IMG/VR virus record: IMGVR_UViG_3300036766_000032
Span: 1-64,000 of that record
DNA: 64,000 nucleotides
DNA from: a virus
Reading direction: 5' to 3' (one strand)
Position numbers and translations under genes: made by a program. The notes below the pieces were generated by a model. That model did not search any database. It had not been told where the DNA came from and saw nothing but the letters and a program-made list of their open reading frames with translations. This document shows, one piece after another, positions 40,138-48,603 of this stretch (positions within the stretch are counted from its first letter, which is position 1; each line of letters starts with the position of its first letter).

Positions 40138-40551
40138 CTACGCTCGCATCAACGTTGCGATTCCTGCGCTCTCCATACTGACGGAGTAGGTCTGCTCTGA
40201 AGTGTGCTCACCCGCGTATTCAAACGAGGTTACCTGGAACAGCCCCTGAATGATGTCGCCGTTGCCGAACACCACTTGGAACTCCTCAATCAATCCACTG
40301 AATGCCAAGTTCTCAACGGTGTTGATCGCAGCCTCGTCCTTGAAGACGCCGGAGCCGCTTAGTGACACCGAGCGCAAGCCCGTGTCACTCATCAACTGAC
40401 GCCACGGAGCGTTGTCACTGTCTGTGATGTCCACCGAATCGTTGTTGATGCTGATCGTACGCGACCGGATACCTCCGAGCGTGCTAAATGTTTGCGGGGA
40501 AACTCCATTGCCTATCTTCAAAAGTATACTGCGTCCTTTCTGAGCGGTCAA
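40138..40551 (-). CDS. Major tail-tube protein (single-domain form)
   Basis: A 137-residue protein consisting only of the tail-tube domain found at the N termini of the next two gene products: KGRSILLKIGNG, SVDITDSDNAPWRQLM, SLSGSGVFKDEAA, FGNGDIIQGLFQV. Related to TP901-1-type tube proteins. As the simplest copy it is the likely main tube subunit. It is transcribed right after the glycosyltransferase and methyltransferase cassette. Confidence 0.82.
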   Translation of the reverse strand: MTAQKGRSILLKIGNGVSPQTFSTLGGIRSRTISINNDSVDITDSDNAPWRQLMSDTGLRSVSLSGSGVFKDEAAINTVENLAFSGLIEEFQVVFGNGDIIQGLFQVTSFEYAGEHTSEQTYSVSMESAGIATLMRA

Positions 40552-40568
40552 GATACACCTCCTAATTT

Positions 40569-41228
40569 TTAGTCGAATATGAAAACTCGGTCAGCCCGCA
40601 TTCGCAGAACCTCCCGAGCGCCTAGTGATACTAGATACTTCTCTACTGCGTCGTCCAGATATCCGAACCGCGCACCGTAGCCCTGCTTCACTTCTACAAT
40701 CACCATCGGGTGACAGGTTTTGATCATATACTCCGCGCCCTTCAACGCGAGCAGTTCCGCTCCTTCTATGTCCAGCTTCAACAGATCGACGTCCTGGATG
40801 TTTAAGTCATCGAGTCGGTTAACTGCCAGCGCGCCGCTCCCATTGACGTTCATCCGTATGTACTTCGAACCGGTGTTCCCATCCGCTTGGTGGCGCCGGT
40901 CCCATCCTATGGACGCTGTTCCGTTGACGTCACTCAGGGCGGATTCGCGGGTAGTGATGTTCGAACAGCCCCGCTCACGGATGTTGGCTACCAGACAGTC
41001 GAACGTCTCGCGGATGGGCTCAAAGGCGTACACGCGCTCGAATGATGCTGCCATGCTGACCGCCCACGTGCCGATGTGAGCTCCGCCGTCGATCGCCGTG
41101 CGGAAGTTGTTACAGAACGAAAGCGCTTGCGCTAGTCGGTCGAGTTGGAACCCTTCCGGGTCTGTCGCCAGAAACGCTTCAAAGTAATTATCGTCGTCTG
41201 GCAAGTTCCATCCATGAATCAGTCGCAT
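40569..41228 (-). CDS. FkbM-family methyltransferase
   Basis: A 219-residue protein with the SAM-binding IDGGAHIGTWAVSMA near residue 45, YAFEPIRETFDCL, and LLKLDIEGAELLALKGA near 150, the signature of FkbM O-methyltransferases. Members often methylate sugar hydroxyls. It is the last gene of the sugar cassette and lies 17 bases from the main tail-tube gene. Confidence 0.88.
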   Translation of the reverse strand: MRLIHGWNLPDDDNYFEAFLATDPEGFQLDRLAQALSFCNNFRTAIDGGAHIGTWAVSMAASFERVYAFEPIRETFDCLVANIRERGCSNITTRESALSDVNGTASIGWDRRHQADGNTGSKYIRMNVNGSGALAVNRLDDLNIQDVDLLKLDIEGAELLALKGAEYMIKTCHPMVIVEVKQGYGARFGYLDDAVEKYLVSLGAREVLRMRADRVFIFD

Positions 41229-41995
41229 GCGATATCTCCTCCAGGGAGTTCCGGTGATCGTCCCATACCCTTTCGATTCCCCTTCAGGTGGTCCATGTAG
41301 GTCGCCAGCGGGGACGTGATCCAGACATGCCCGTGTAACGCACGGGACAGGTTATTGGACTTTATGCGATAGCGGCTGCGCACCACGTCGAACACGAACG
41401 AGTCGTGCCACTCCGGCAGATCGAACACGGTGCCGTTAACATAGGTGTCTGCGAAGTCAGTTACGAAGTCGCGCACATCTGAGTTGCTGAGGTCGTAGCC
41501 CACGAAGCCGCACTCGCTATGCGTGCCCTTCCTGCCGAGGTGACACATTTGATAGCCCTCCGGGATGAGCTCGTCCAGGAATTCAGCAGGCATCGGCCTT
41601 AGCGCAACGACGTCCGAGTCGACCCAGAACAGCCGACGTTCTTTAAAGCGCAGCGACGCGTCGAATATGGCGAACACTTTACGGCAAAACTTGTTAGCGT
41701 CGAAGCGGAAGTTGTACCCGACGTCTATCTCCTTCGTCTTCCACTTACCGATGCACGAGTCCTTTCCAAACACGATCGGCGCGCGGTACTTCGCAACGAA
41801 CTTTCTGTAGTAAGGAATGTCTTCTATCTCGAATACGGAGCCTGCGTCAATGCCCGGCACTTCGACCTTGTCTTCACGATAAACTACCAAGTCAATCTCA
41901 TCGAGCGGCCAGTGCTTCTGCACGGACGTCATAAAGCGGCGCCCATACTGCTCGTAGCCCTTGGCGCTGAAGCTTGTCACCACGAGAGGTTTCAC
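41219..41995 (-). CDS. Glycosyltransferase-like protein (GT-A type)
   Basis: A 258-residue protein. MKPLVVTSFSAKGYEQYG is followed by a Rossmann-like half and LFWVDSDVVALRPMP near residue 120, where DSD is the metal- and nucleotide-sugar-binding DxD motif. A CGFVGYD segment and a late His (LHGHVW) resemble polypeptide or sugar transferases with a GT-A fold. The sugar and acceptor are unknown. Overlaps neighbours by four to ten bases. Confidence 0.75.
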   Translation of the reverse strand: MKPLVVTSFSAKGYEQYGRRFMTSVQKHWPLDEIDLVVYREDKVEVPGIDAGSVFEIEDIPYYRKFVAKYRAPIVFGKDSCIGKWKTKEIDVGYNFRFDANKFCRKVFAIFDASLRFKERRLFWVDSDVVALRPMPAEFLDELIPEGYQMCHLGRKGTHSECGFVGYDLSNSDVRDFVTDFADTYVNGTVFDLPEWHDSFVFDVVRSRYRIKSNNLSRALHGHVWITSPLATYMDHLKGNRKGMGRSPELPGGDIACD

Positions 41996-42510
41996 TCACC
42001 GTCCTCCGTGAAGGACAGTCTGTACGAGGTGTCTTTGGCGCTACGCCCCGCTGCCTCGCGGACGCGCTGCTGCCACCATGCGCGCTCCCGTATCGTGACA
42101 TGACAGTCGCGCCCGTCTGGCAGAGTCTTGTGTGACGGCGACGTGGAGACGCCCAAGAACACGAAGCGAGTAGCGAGTGAGAATACCGCGTCCAGCGTTG
42201 CGGCGACCTCTTCCTCAGGGACGTGCTCCATTACATCATTACAAATCACTCCGTCAAATGGTCCGTCGGGCAGAGTGCTCATGCCCATGACGCCGGGATC
42301 ATAGCAGTGCGGCAATATGCCACCCCACAGCATGTGATAGCGCCGGACGAGGTACTGATGCCCGCGCCCGCACCCGTAGTCGAGAAGCGTCTCCGCCTCC
42401 GTGACACGTACGAGCTCTGCGATCTCAGTCAAGTGTCGCTTGATAGAATGCCCGTGGAACCTCTTCGGGTTCGCGTGCATCTGCTGATATTGCTTAGCTA
42501 GCGATTCCAT
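41992..42510 (-). CDS. Class I SAM-dependent methyltransferase
   Basis: A 172-residue protein starting at ATG 42510, with GAGG five bases upstream. Motif I is LLDYGCGRGHQY near residue 43; VICNDVMEHVPEE near 93 is the usual motif IV region of small-molecule methyltransferases. The family commonly modifies sugars in glycosylation clusters, matching its neighbours. Confidence 0.8.
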   Translation of the reverse strand: MESLAKQYQQMHANPKRFHGHSIKRHLTEIAELVRVTEAETLLDYGCGRGHQYLVRRYHMLWGGILPHCYDPGVMGMSTLPDGPFDGVICNDVMEHVPEEEVAATLDAVFSLATRFVFLGVSTSPSHKTLPDGRDCHVTIRERAWWQQRVREAAGRSAKDTSYRLSFTEDGE

Positions 42511-42512
42511 GA

Positions 42513-43148
42513 TCACCTCACATCACTGCGAACGGTAGAGAGGAAATAGTCAGGCTTCTCCAGATCAACTACTCTGTACCCAAGCTCTCTCAGATACGCG
42601 AGAGACGTCATCTGTGCTGCGTTCATTCTTTTCTGAACCAGCCAGATAGCCGGGCGCGCCGAGATGATCAACTCGCGCGCGCCCTTCAGCACCTCCAACT
42701 CGGCGCCATTGGTATGTATCTTTAGCAGGTCTACGTTCTTGAGTTGCTCATCGTCTAAGCGCACACAAGGCACGTCGCCATCCACACTGGCGCCGCCAGC
42801 TTGCGACCCGATCCGGCCTTTCGCTCCGACCGAGAAGTGCACCAGCCCATTGACGGTCCCGCATGCTGTGTTCTTTACAACCACGTTCTTAAGAGGGCGG
42901 GTGTTCATCAAGAGCGCTTCGAAGCTCAGCGGGTCCGGCTCGTACGCAACGACGCGCTCGAACAGCCCCGCCAGCTCAGTAGTCACCGTGCCGACGAACG
43001 CCCCGATGTCTACTGCGGTGCGCCATGCGCGGCACACCTTCCGCAACCGTCCTGTCCTCCCCATCCGGTAGCCAACCTCCGCTTCGCGTAGCGTCTTCGT
43101 GCGTATTCCTGCATCCGACGGGTAGTACCAAGTGCCTATCTGAATCAT
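42513..43148 (-). CDS. FkbM-like methyltransferase, second copy
   Basis: A 211-residue protein. VDIGAFVGTVTTELA near residue 46, VAYEPDPLSFEALL and LLKIHTNGAELEVLKGA near 140 follow the FkbM pattern, though the usual DxEGAE is HTNGAE here, so the acidic residue before the Gly is lost. It may be divergent in activity. It is distinct from the FkbM copy at 40569. Confidence 0.75.
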   Translation of the reverse strand: MIQIGTWYYPSDAGIRTKTLREAEVGYRMGRTGRLRKVCRAWRTAVDIGAFVGTVTTELAGLFERVVAYEPDPLSFEALLMNTRPLKNVVVKNTACGTVNGLVHFSVGAKGRIGSQAGGASVDGDVPCVRLDDEQLKNVDLLKIHTNGAELEVLKGARELIISARPAIWLVQKRMNAAQMTSLAYLRELGYRVVDLEKPDYFLSTVRSDVR

Positions 43149-43861
43149 GGAATTGACCGTAACAGGTGCATGTTATTCTCTTCCGGTGTTGATCCATCTA
43201 CCATCTTACGCGCCTCAGCTATCCACTGGTCCGTGTACCCACTCTTCGCCCACTGCTTCCACCACGGACCCCCTAGGGTGTAGTGTACATTAGCTGGATC
43301 ACTGAGCGGTGGTTCTACATCCACTAGATGGTTCCACTTGGCGGGAAGCTCTCCTATCTCTTCATCCGCCAACCAACGGAGCTTTCGCAAGTAGTCCGCT
43401 GGAACGGCGTTCACCAGTTCCGGCGTCAGCACCTTACACCGCGCACAGTTGAAAATCATAAAGCTGGTCCAATTCTTTCGTTCATACTTCGTCTGCGCCT
43501 GTCCCAGCATCTTGGTCTCTTCCACCGGACGCTGGTCATGCTTCACGACCTGTACGGAATATGCCTTGCTGCGCAACGACCAGAGTTCCTCGACGTCGTC
43601 CAGGATCAACATATCGCAATCCATGAAGAGCGCGAACCCTTGGTAGTTCATCAGATATGGAACGAGGAACCGAGTGAAGCTGAACTCGGTCGATTGCACA
43701 TCGTTAGAACGGCCTTCGAAAACGCTACGGAGCTGCCGCTTAATGAGCGGGTGAATCGTCACCGGGAAACTCGCCCGTGTCATCAGGCTGTCCACCGCCA
43801 CGTGGAAGGCCAAGGATTCCGAAGAATCGTATCCAATGAAGACATCAATAGGAGACATCAC
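43145..43861 (-). CDS. GT8-like glycosyltransferase
   Basis: A 238-residue protein. IDVFIGYDSSESLAFHVA is a typical start; FMDCDMLILDDVEELW near residue 80 carries the DxD motif; YTLGGPWWK near 195 holds the conserved His-x-GG-type ending. This fits GT8 and related transferases that use nucleotide sugars. Start and stop overlap the neighbours. Confidence 0.8.
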   Translation of the reverse strand: MMSPIDVFIGYDSSESLAFHVAVDSLMTRASFPVTIHPLIKRQLRSVFEGRSNDVQSTEFSFTRFLVPYLMNYQGFALFMDCDMLILDDVEELWSLRSKAYSVQVVKHDQRPVEETKMLGQAQTKYERKNWTSFMIFNCARCKVLTPELVNAVPADYLRKLRWLADEEIGELPAKWNHLVDVEPPLSDPANVHYTLGGPWWKQWAKSGYTDQWIAEARKMVDGSTPEENNMHLLRSIP

Positions 43862-44679
43862 AGCGCCCTCCCCGGCTTCAGCCGTTCCCAGACCAGTCCG
43901 GATGCGATCTCCTCAAGCGTCCACTGCGAGTAGGCCAGATTGAACGCCCACTGTTCGCGGTCCGGCATTCGCGGCTCAGCTATACGATTCAGATCACTCT
44001 CAGCCACTGGCCACGCGATCGAGCCCTGATCCATCGCAATGACCGGGATGCCCTTCAGCACCGCCAGCCCCGCACTGGTTGAGTTCCACGTCACGACGGC
44101 CCAAGCAAAGTCCAGGTCGTCAGCGTACGACCGTACTGAGAACTGAGTTCCAGGTATCTTGGGTGTCTCGTGCACGGCTAGAGGATGAGGTCGGAACACG
44201 ACGGGGCGATCCGTCAGCTTCTGTATCGCATACGCAGTAGAGACGCACCACTCAACGATGTTGATATTCCGCACCGACCCGTCCCAAGGAACTTGCCCGA
44301 TCAGTAGGACGTGATCTCCGTTGCTGCGCCACGGCTCGATCTCAATACCAAAGTCGTACCAACGGTCAGCCGGACTGCACTCATTCATGAAATCAGCGTT
44401 CCCCATGATGTCATCCCAGCCGACTGTCCAGTGGCTGAAGCCGTCCCCGAGGACTCCATAGTCCAGGAACAGCGCGCGCCCGCCTTCCCGCTCTACGTGT
44501 TCGATGATCCAAGGGTGCGCGACAGAGGAGTAACCGAACACGACACCCACGTCGCAGTTAGTCGGCTTGTCGCGTATGTCCGCGATGCGGTAAGACTCGC
44601 CATTAGCCGCGAGTCCTTTCGCAAACGCCATCAAGAGTTTGTGCTGAATCTTGTCCCCGGTGGTGAAGATGGTGATCAT
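43858..44679 (-). CDS. GT-B/capsule-type transferase paralogue 1
   Basis: A 273-residue protein; ATG 44679 (MITIFTTGDK) is preferred because a longer frame would run 67 bases into the previous gene. Its C-terminal half (RPHPLAVHETPKIPG, WAVVTWNSTSAGLAVLKGIPVIAM, then YSQWTLEEIASG) resembles capsule polysaccharide synthesis proteins of the KpsC/KpsS type: the SxSA turn and the GIPVI strand form the nucleotide-sugar site. Three similar genes follow upstream. Confidence 0.75.
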   Translation of the reverse strand: MITIFTTGDKIQHKLLMAFAKGLAANGESYRIADIRDKPTNCDVGVVFGYSSVAHPWIIEHVEREGGRALFLDYGVLGDGFSHWTVGWDDIMGNADFMNECSPADRWYDFGIEIEPWRSNGDHVLLIGQVPWDGSVRNINIVEWCVSTAYAIQKLTDRPVVFRPHPLAVHETPKIPGTQFSVRSYADDLDFAWAVVTWNSTSAGLAVLKGIPVIAMDQGSIAWPVAESDLNRIAEPRMPDREQWAFNLAYSQWTLEEIASGLVWERLKPGRAL

Positions 44680-45542
44680 ACGAACCTCCTTACAAAGCGC
44701 CACATGGCGCCGCTCGCCAGCTCCGGAATGGTCCACTGCCACCAGCAGATGTTAGCGATCCACTTTTCCCGGTCTGCCTCACTTGGAACATATAGGGAGT
44801 TAATCATATCTAAACCCCGACTGGAAATCGGTCTAGCAATGCTTGGTCCCAGGGAGATAACAGGCACTCCGTCCAGCGCCGCTTCTACACACGAATTGCT
44901 GTTGTGAACTATGAACACGCGAGCATCCGCCAATATGGAAGACAGGGTCTCAGGAGGAGTAGAGAATCTGGAACCCTTTACGGGGGCCGCCCCTCCCCAA
45001 CTCTGCTTCGGACGATAGATTATCGGAGCGTCAGTCAGTTCAGTAATGGAGTCGATGACCAGATTCGCGTACTCCGTTGCGTCCCCTAATCCATGAAATT
45101 CCGCGTTCTTCTGCGAGGGACCGGCATACACCACGTTCAGTCCACATTTGCGAATGGGATGTATCATCTTCCCGAATGTTTCTTTGATTCGCTCCCACCT
45201 ATCCGCTGGTCGGGCATCCGTCATCAAGTAAGTCAGAGGTTGAAACCCATTCAAGCTGACCTTTACATATTCCATCGAGATACCATCCTCTATGGTGGAC
45301 GGAAGGCGCAAGTAGCCCTTGTCCACGTACAGCACGATCTTTCCAGCAGCTCGATATTCTTCGATCACTTGACGAGTTCTTCCAACGACTCCTCTAGTAA
45401 CCGCAACGTCGACTCCTGGCTCAATCCCAGCGTACTTGTCCCGAAACGAGACACGTACACCCTCCGCAGCAAACCCGCTAGCAATGGCTCCTAGCACGAC
45501 GTGATCAAAGCCTTTGTCAGACATGTAGATTGCCACTTTCAC
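44676..45542 (-). CDS. GT-B/capsule-type transferase paralogue 2
   Basis: A 288-residue relative of the neighbouring genes. PIIYRPKQSWGG, VFIVHNSNSCVEAALDGVPVISLGPSIARPIS and CWWQWTIPELASGAMW align with the same blocks of paralogue 1. The N-terminal half is different, as expected for the acceptor-binding side. It overlaps both neighbours by four bases. Confidence 0.75.
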   Translation of the reverse strand: MKVAIYMSDKGFDHVVLGAIASGFAAEGVRVSFRDKYAGIEPGVDVAVTRGVVGRTRQVIEEYRAAGKIVLYVDKGYLRLPSTIEDGISMEYVKVSLNGFQPLTYLMTDARPADRWERIKETFGKMIHPIRKCGLNVVYAGPSQKNAEFHGLGDATEYANLVIDSITELTDAPIIYRPKQSWGGAAPVKGSRFSTPPETLSSILADARVFIVHNSNSCVEAALDGVPVISLGPSIARPISSRGLDMINSLYVPSEADREKWIANICWWQWTIPELASGAMWRFVRRFV

Positions 45543-46372
45543 AAATGCTCCTCCAAGAACGACTGGAAGATACCGCGCCGCATCTCATAGACGTTCCACT
45601 GACAACACGCAACCTTCTCGAGAAAGTTCTCCACAGCTTGTACGTCCGGGCGTAGCGGAGTTTCTATCTTGTCCAGGGGACGGCTGAATCTCATCGCGAT
45701 GCCGTCATCCAAGAACACCGGGACTCCGCACTCCAGAGCCTTGATAGAAGCGTTCGAGTGATGGGACACCAGTGCCCACGCACCGGGCAGCACCGCCTCT
45801 AGTTCCCCGTCATGGTACTGCGTTCCGTCGATGGGTTGCCGGTCGTCGAACGTGTGCTTTGGAACGTACACGATCTTCCTGTCCGTGTGAAGCCGCAGCG
45901 TTTCGATCGTTTCCGTTTCCCACTGCTCCGGTGCGAATCCATAGACCTTTGCCGCCTTGGCGGACTGCCCTTGCAGGACGATGTGACCCTTCCCAGTCAC
46001 GGAGAAGTCCTTCAGTCGGGAAGCGAATTTCCGATATCGGCCCTTGGGGACTATCCGATCGAAGTTCGGAGTGCCGTGCAGACCGTCCACGGCGAATCGG
46101 TGATAGCCAGTCAATCGCCCACCCTCGGTCCTTCCCCAGTAGCCAAGATCAAGAAGCACCGTCCGGCGTCCTGCGGTCATGTACGCCTTGCGAATTTCGT
46201 TAAGTCTGCCGTGTAACCCGTAGAAGATCGCTACGTCGTGGTCAGGGACGGCGAATCCGCCGTGATATATCGCGCTCGGCGAAATATGAATGTGCGGATA
46301 GCCGCCTGTCACGGCTGAGCACAGCATCCGGGAGCGCTGCTTATCATCGTAATAGAAGGCGACTGTCTTCAC
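45539..46372 (-). CDS. GT-B/capsule-type transferase paralogue 3
   Basis: A 277-residue member of the series: KIVYVPKHTFDDRQPIDG, WALVSHHSNASIKALECGVPVFLDDG and CCQWNVYEMRRGIFQ match the other three. The N terminus MKTVAFYYDD is shorter in its first domain. Probably another transferase of a stepwise pathway. Confidence 0.75.
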   Translation of the reverse strand: MKTVAFYYDDKQRSRMLCSAVTGGYPHIHISPSAIYHGGFAVPDHDVAIFYGLHGRLNEIRKAYMTAGRRTVLLDLGYWGRTEGGRLTGYHRFAVDGLHGTPNFDRIVPKGRYRKFASRLKDFSVTGKGHIVLQGQSAKAAKVYGFAPEQWETETIETLRLHTDRKIVYVPKHTFDDRQPIDGTQYHDGELEAVLPGAWALVSHHSNASIKALECGVPVFLDDGIAMRFSRPLDKIETPLRPDVQAVENFLEKVACCQWNVYEMRRGIFQSFLEEHL

Positions 46373-47211
46373 TGGAGCAGCCTCCGGAACGGCTCACCAG
46401 ACTCAAGTTCTGCAACGGACCACTGCGAGTCGGCGACGTGCTCCAGGAAGTCTTCTCGGTCTTCCGGATAGTACGGAGACTCAATGGAGTCGATAGAGTG
46501 CATCGCCATGCGCCGCGCGATGCTGTACGGACCAATTACGAACACTGGTACACCGTGGATCAAAGCGAGCATAGCGGCCTTGGAGCTCCACGTCACCAGC
46601 GCCCAACAGTCTGCAAGGAGCTGCGGAATGGGCGCTCGGTCGATCCGCACGCCGTCCCCTGTGGTATAGGGGTCTTTGCTCCCAGGCTTCGGGTGAATGA
46701 GGATCGGGCGATCCGTACGGTGACGAAGTTCCGTATGAATTGATTCAAGCCATTTAACAGGCATAGACACCGTGGTGTCCCGATGCCCCATCTGGCCAAC
46801 AACAAGAATGTGACTGCCCGTCTTCCTCCATGGCTTGATCTCGTGCCCGAGGGCGGCGAAGCGCTCTCGGTTATCGGAGCCGTGGTCCCCCCTCCCGTTG
46901 TAGCCTTCCCGCCCTACCGTGTAGACCTTCCTACCGTCTACAGGAGTCACATACCCGTTTTCCATGACGAGCCACGAACCTCCACCAGCGGCGTGCCCCT
47001 TTCCGAGCTTCTCGGCTAGAGAGCCACGCCACGGAGTCCACGTCACCAGCGCGCATTCGGGTCGGCGGTCGAACATGTTGGTTCGTCTTAGACCCATGAC
47101 AGTCATACCCTTGTCGATGCTCGCGTGGGGATACGGGTCTACCCTCCGAACCATGTTAAAGAAAGAGGTCGCGGAGGTCATGTGTGGGGGCCTACGATGC
47201 GAAGAATGCAT
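46369..47211 (-). CDS. GT-B/capsule-type transferase paralogue 4
   Basis: Up to 280 residues; the true start is uncertain (ATG 47211 or 47181). PILIHPKPGSKDPY, CWALVTWSSKAAMLALIHGVPVFVIGP and DSQWSVAELESGEPF place it in the same family as the three genes after it. About 78 bases without a gene separate it from the DUF115-like gene; I see nothing clear in that spacer. Confidence 0.7.
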   Translation of the reverse strand: MHSSHRRPPHMTSATSFFNMVRRVDPYPHASIDKGMTVMGLRRTNMFDRRPECALVTWTPWRGSLAEKLGKGHAAGGGSWLVMENGYVTPVDGRKVYTVGREGYNGRGDHGSDNRERFAALGHEIKPWRKTGSHILVVGQMGHRDTTVSMPVKWLESIHTELRHRTDRPILIHPKPGSKDPYTTGDGVRIDRAPIPQLLADCWALVTWSSKAAMLALIHGVPVFVIGPYSIARRMAMHSIDSIESPYYPEDREDFLEHVADSQWSVAELESGEPFRRLLQ

Positions 47212-47289
47212 GTACCTAGAGCCGGAGGAATAGCTCGCAGATTTCCGGATTTTAGAAGCTCACGTGTGTTCTCTTCACGCTGATGGACT

Positions 47290-47844
47290 CTAGCAAAATT
47301 CATCTATCGTCTCTTTTCTAAAGCACTCAAGGGCTGAGTCTGGGTTAGCGTTCACGATGTCTATTCCCAGTTCCTTAAGAGGTTCGACCAGCGTGGGGAA
47401 GAAGGCGATCATCTTCTCTATACGCCCGGACCGCACCGGATAGCCGTCATGCCAATGCGTCCGGTCCGTGTACTTCATGTCATAGCCTAGCAGAACGATC
47501 TTGCTTGGCTTCATCTGAGCCGCCAAGTTGATCGCTGCGAATCCGCTAGAATTGCCGGTGCGTAGCTGTCCAGGAATCAAGTCTAGCCCAAATGTCCCGG
47601 TGGCTCTGTAGTTAATCACGTCCTTGTCCTTAACCTGTCTGTCCACGGTGATCTTTATCCCTGCGTGGAGGCGGAGCGCCCCCGCGTACCAGTTCCAGAA
47701 CCGCGCATCGCTGAAGTATACGTACTCGGCGCATGGGACGACCTCAAACGCACGGTTGACGGCGATGACGAACTGCCCCTTCAGCACGCGCCAATCGAAC
47801 CCCACCAATGAAGGGCCACCACCGACACAGAAGATGGTCTTCAT
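47290..47844 (-). CDS. DUF115/MAF-like protein
   Basis: A 184-residue protein. CVGGGPSLVGFDWRVLKGQFVIAVNRA at the N terminus, YVYFSDARFW near residue 60, GNSSGFAAINLA near 117 and IVLLGYDMKYTDRTHWHDG near 135 follow the DUF115 / motility-accessory-factor pattern. Relatives act in flagellin glycosylation with nonulosonic acids. Here it opens the sugar cassette, four bases after the tail terminator, and supports a protein-glycosylation role. Confidence 0.75.
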   Translation of the reverse strand: MKTIFCVGGGPSLVGFDWRVLKGQFVIAVNRAFEVVPCAEYVYFSDARFWNWYAGALRLHAGIKITVDRQVKDKDVINYRATGTFGLDLIPGQLRTGNSSGFAAINLAAQMKPSKIVLLGYDMKYTDRTHWHDGYPVRSGRIEKMIAFFPTLVEPLKELGIDIVNANPDSALECFRKETIDEFC

Positions 47845-48224
47845 ACGCGCACCCGAAGCGTCTTGAAGTTTAGTGACAGCTTCGGGCGATAATTTGCATC
47901 GTACCCTAACGGAGTCGGTCCGCTGCTCACGTAGACGAACGTGGAGTTTGGCAGGGCGGAGTCGTTAAGCGCTGCGAACACTCCGTCTAGCTTGGTCCGA
48001 GCATCTTCATACCTGTACGCCGCTGCGCGGACCTGTATCTGAAACGTTATCTCATCCACCCGCGTACCTTCCGTCTGGTCCGCTGGTTCGCCCCCCGTCT
48101 CTGTTACGGCTACCGCTTGATCCGGATCGGGAGGTAGGTAGCCGAGGAATAGCGTCCAGCCGGTTACACCGCCGACGACTCCCGCATTGACCAGAACAGT
48201 TTGAATGTCCGTCAGGAGACTCAC
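47841..48224 (-). CDS. Tail terminator / minor capsid protein
   Basis: A 127-residue protein with PDPDQAVAVTETGG near residue 33 and FQIQVRAAAYRYEDAR near 60, the pattern of tail terminators called bacteriophage minor capsid protein. It caps the finished tail tube and joins it to the head. Encoded between the HK97 gp10-like gene and the sugar cassette. Confidence 0.8.
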   Translation of the reverse strand: MSLLTDIQTVLVNAGVVGGVTGWTLFLGYLPPDPDQAVAVTETGGEPADQTEGTRVDEITFQIQVRAAAYRYEDARTKLDGVFAALNDSALPNSTFVYVSSGPTPLGYDANYRPKLSLNFKTLRVRV

Positions 48225-48598
48225 TTCTTGCCCCCTCGAATGTCATTAAGAAGCTCCCGCTGAGCCTCCCGATAAGGACGTCCCAGATAGTCCGCTTGAC
48301 CGACCTTGTGCTCCGCCAAGGCGTCCTCGTGGACGAACACGGCATAGGGTGCGGCGGGTCCGCCGTAGCCTAGCTCTACAGTAAACCGCTCCCCCTGTTC
48401 GCGGACTTGCACACTGCCAGAATCCTTCAGAGCTCCAGTGAGTACCGGGACCAGCTTCTTAGATTTCGCCATGATCTTCTCTCCGTGCTGATACAGCAAT
48501 CGGCAGATGCGCTTATATTCAGAAGTCGCGCGTTTAGTCATAGCCACCTGTAATCGATCCGGGGCGAGGAGGGTCAGCGTAACGACGGGCTTAGCCAT
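48221..48598 (-). CDS. HK97 gp10-like head-tail protein
   Basis: A 125-residue protein. KIMAKSKKLVPVLTGALKDSGSVQV near residue 42, a beta region and APYAVFVHED near 80 match the HK97 gp10 family of tail completion proteins. Neighbours on both sides are also connector genes. Confidence 0.8.
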   Translation of the reverse strand: MAKPVVTLTLLAPDRLQVAMTKRATSEYKRICRLLYQHGEKIMAKSKKLVPVLTGALKDSGSVQVREQGERFTVELGYGGPAAPYAVFVHEDALAEHKVGQADYLGRPYREAQRELLNDIRGGKK

Positions 48599-48603
48599 GA
48601 GCT

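Noticed and set aside
43328-43933. A 201-residue + strand frame opposite the GT8-like gene
   Set aside because: It has no motif, and lies fully within a well-supported transferase gene and the start of its neighbour.
40569-47844. Glycosyltransferases as DNA-glucosylation enzymes for hydroxymethylcytosine
   Set aside because: No T4 alpha/beta-glucosyltransferase signature was seen, and the cassette is on the late strand between tail genes with sugar methylases; virion glycosylation fits better, although DNA modification is not fully excluded.
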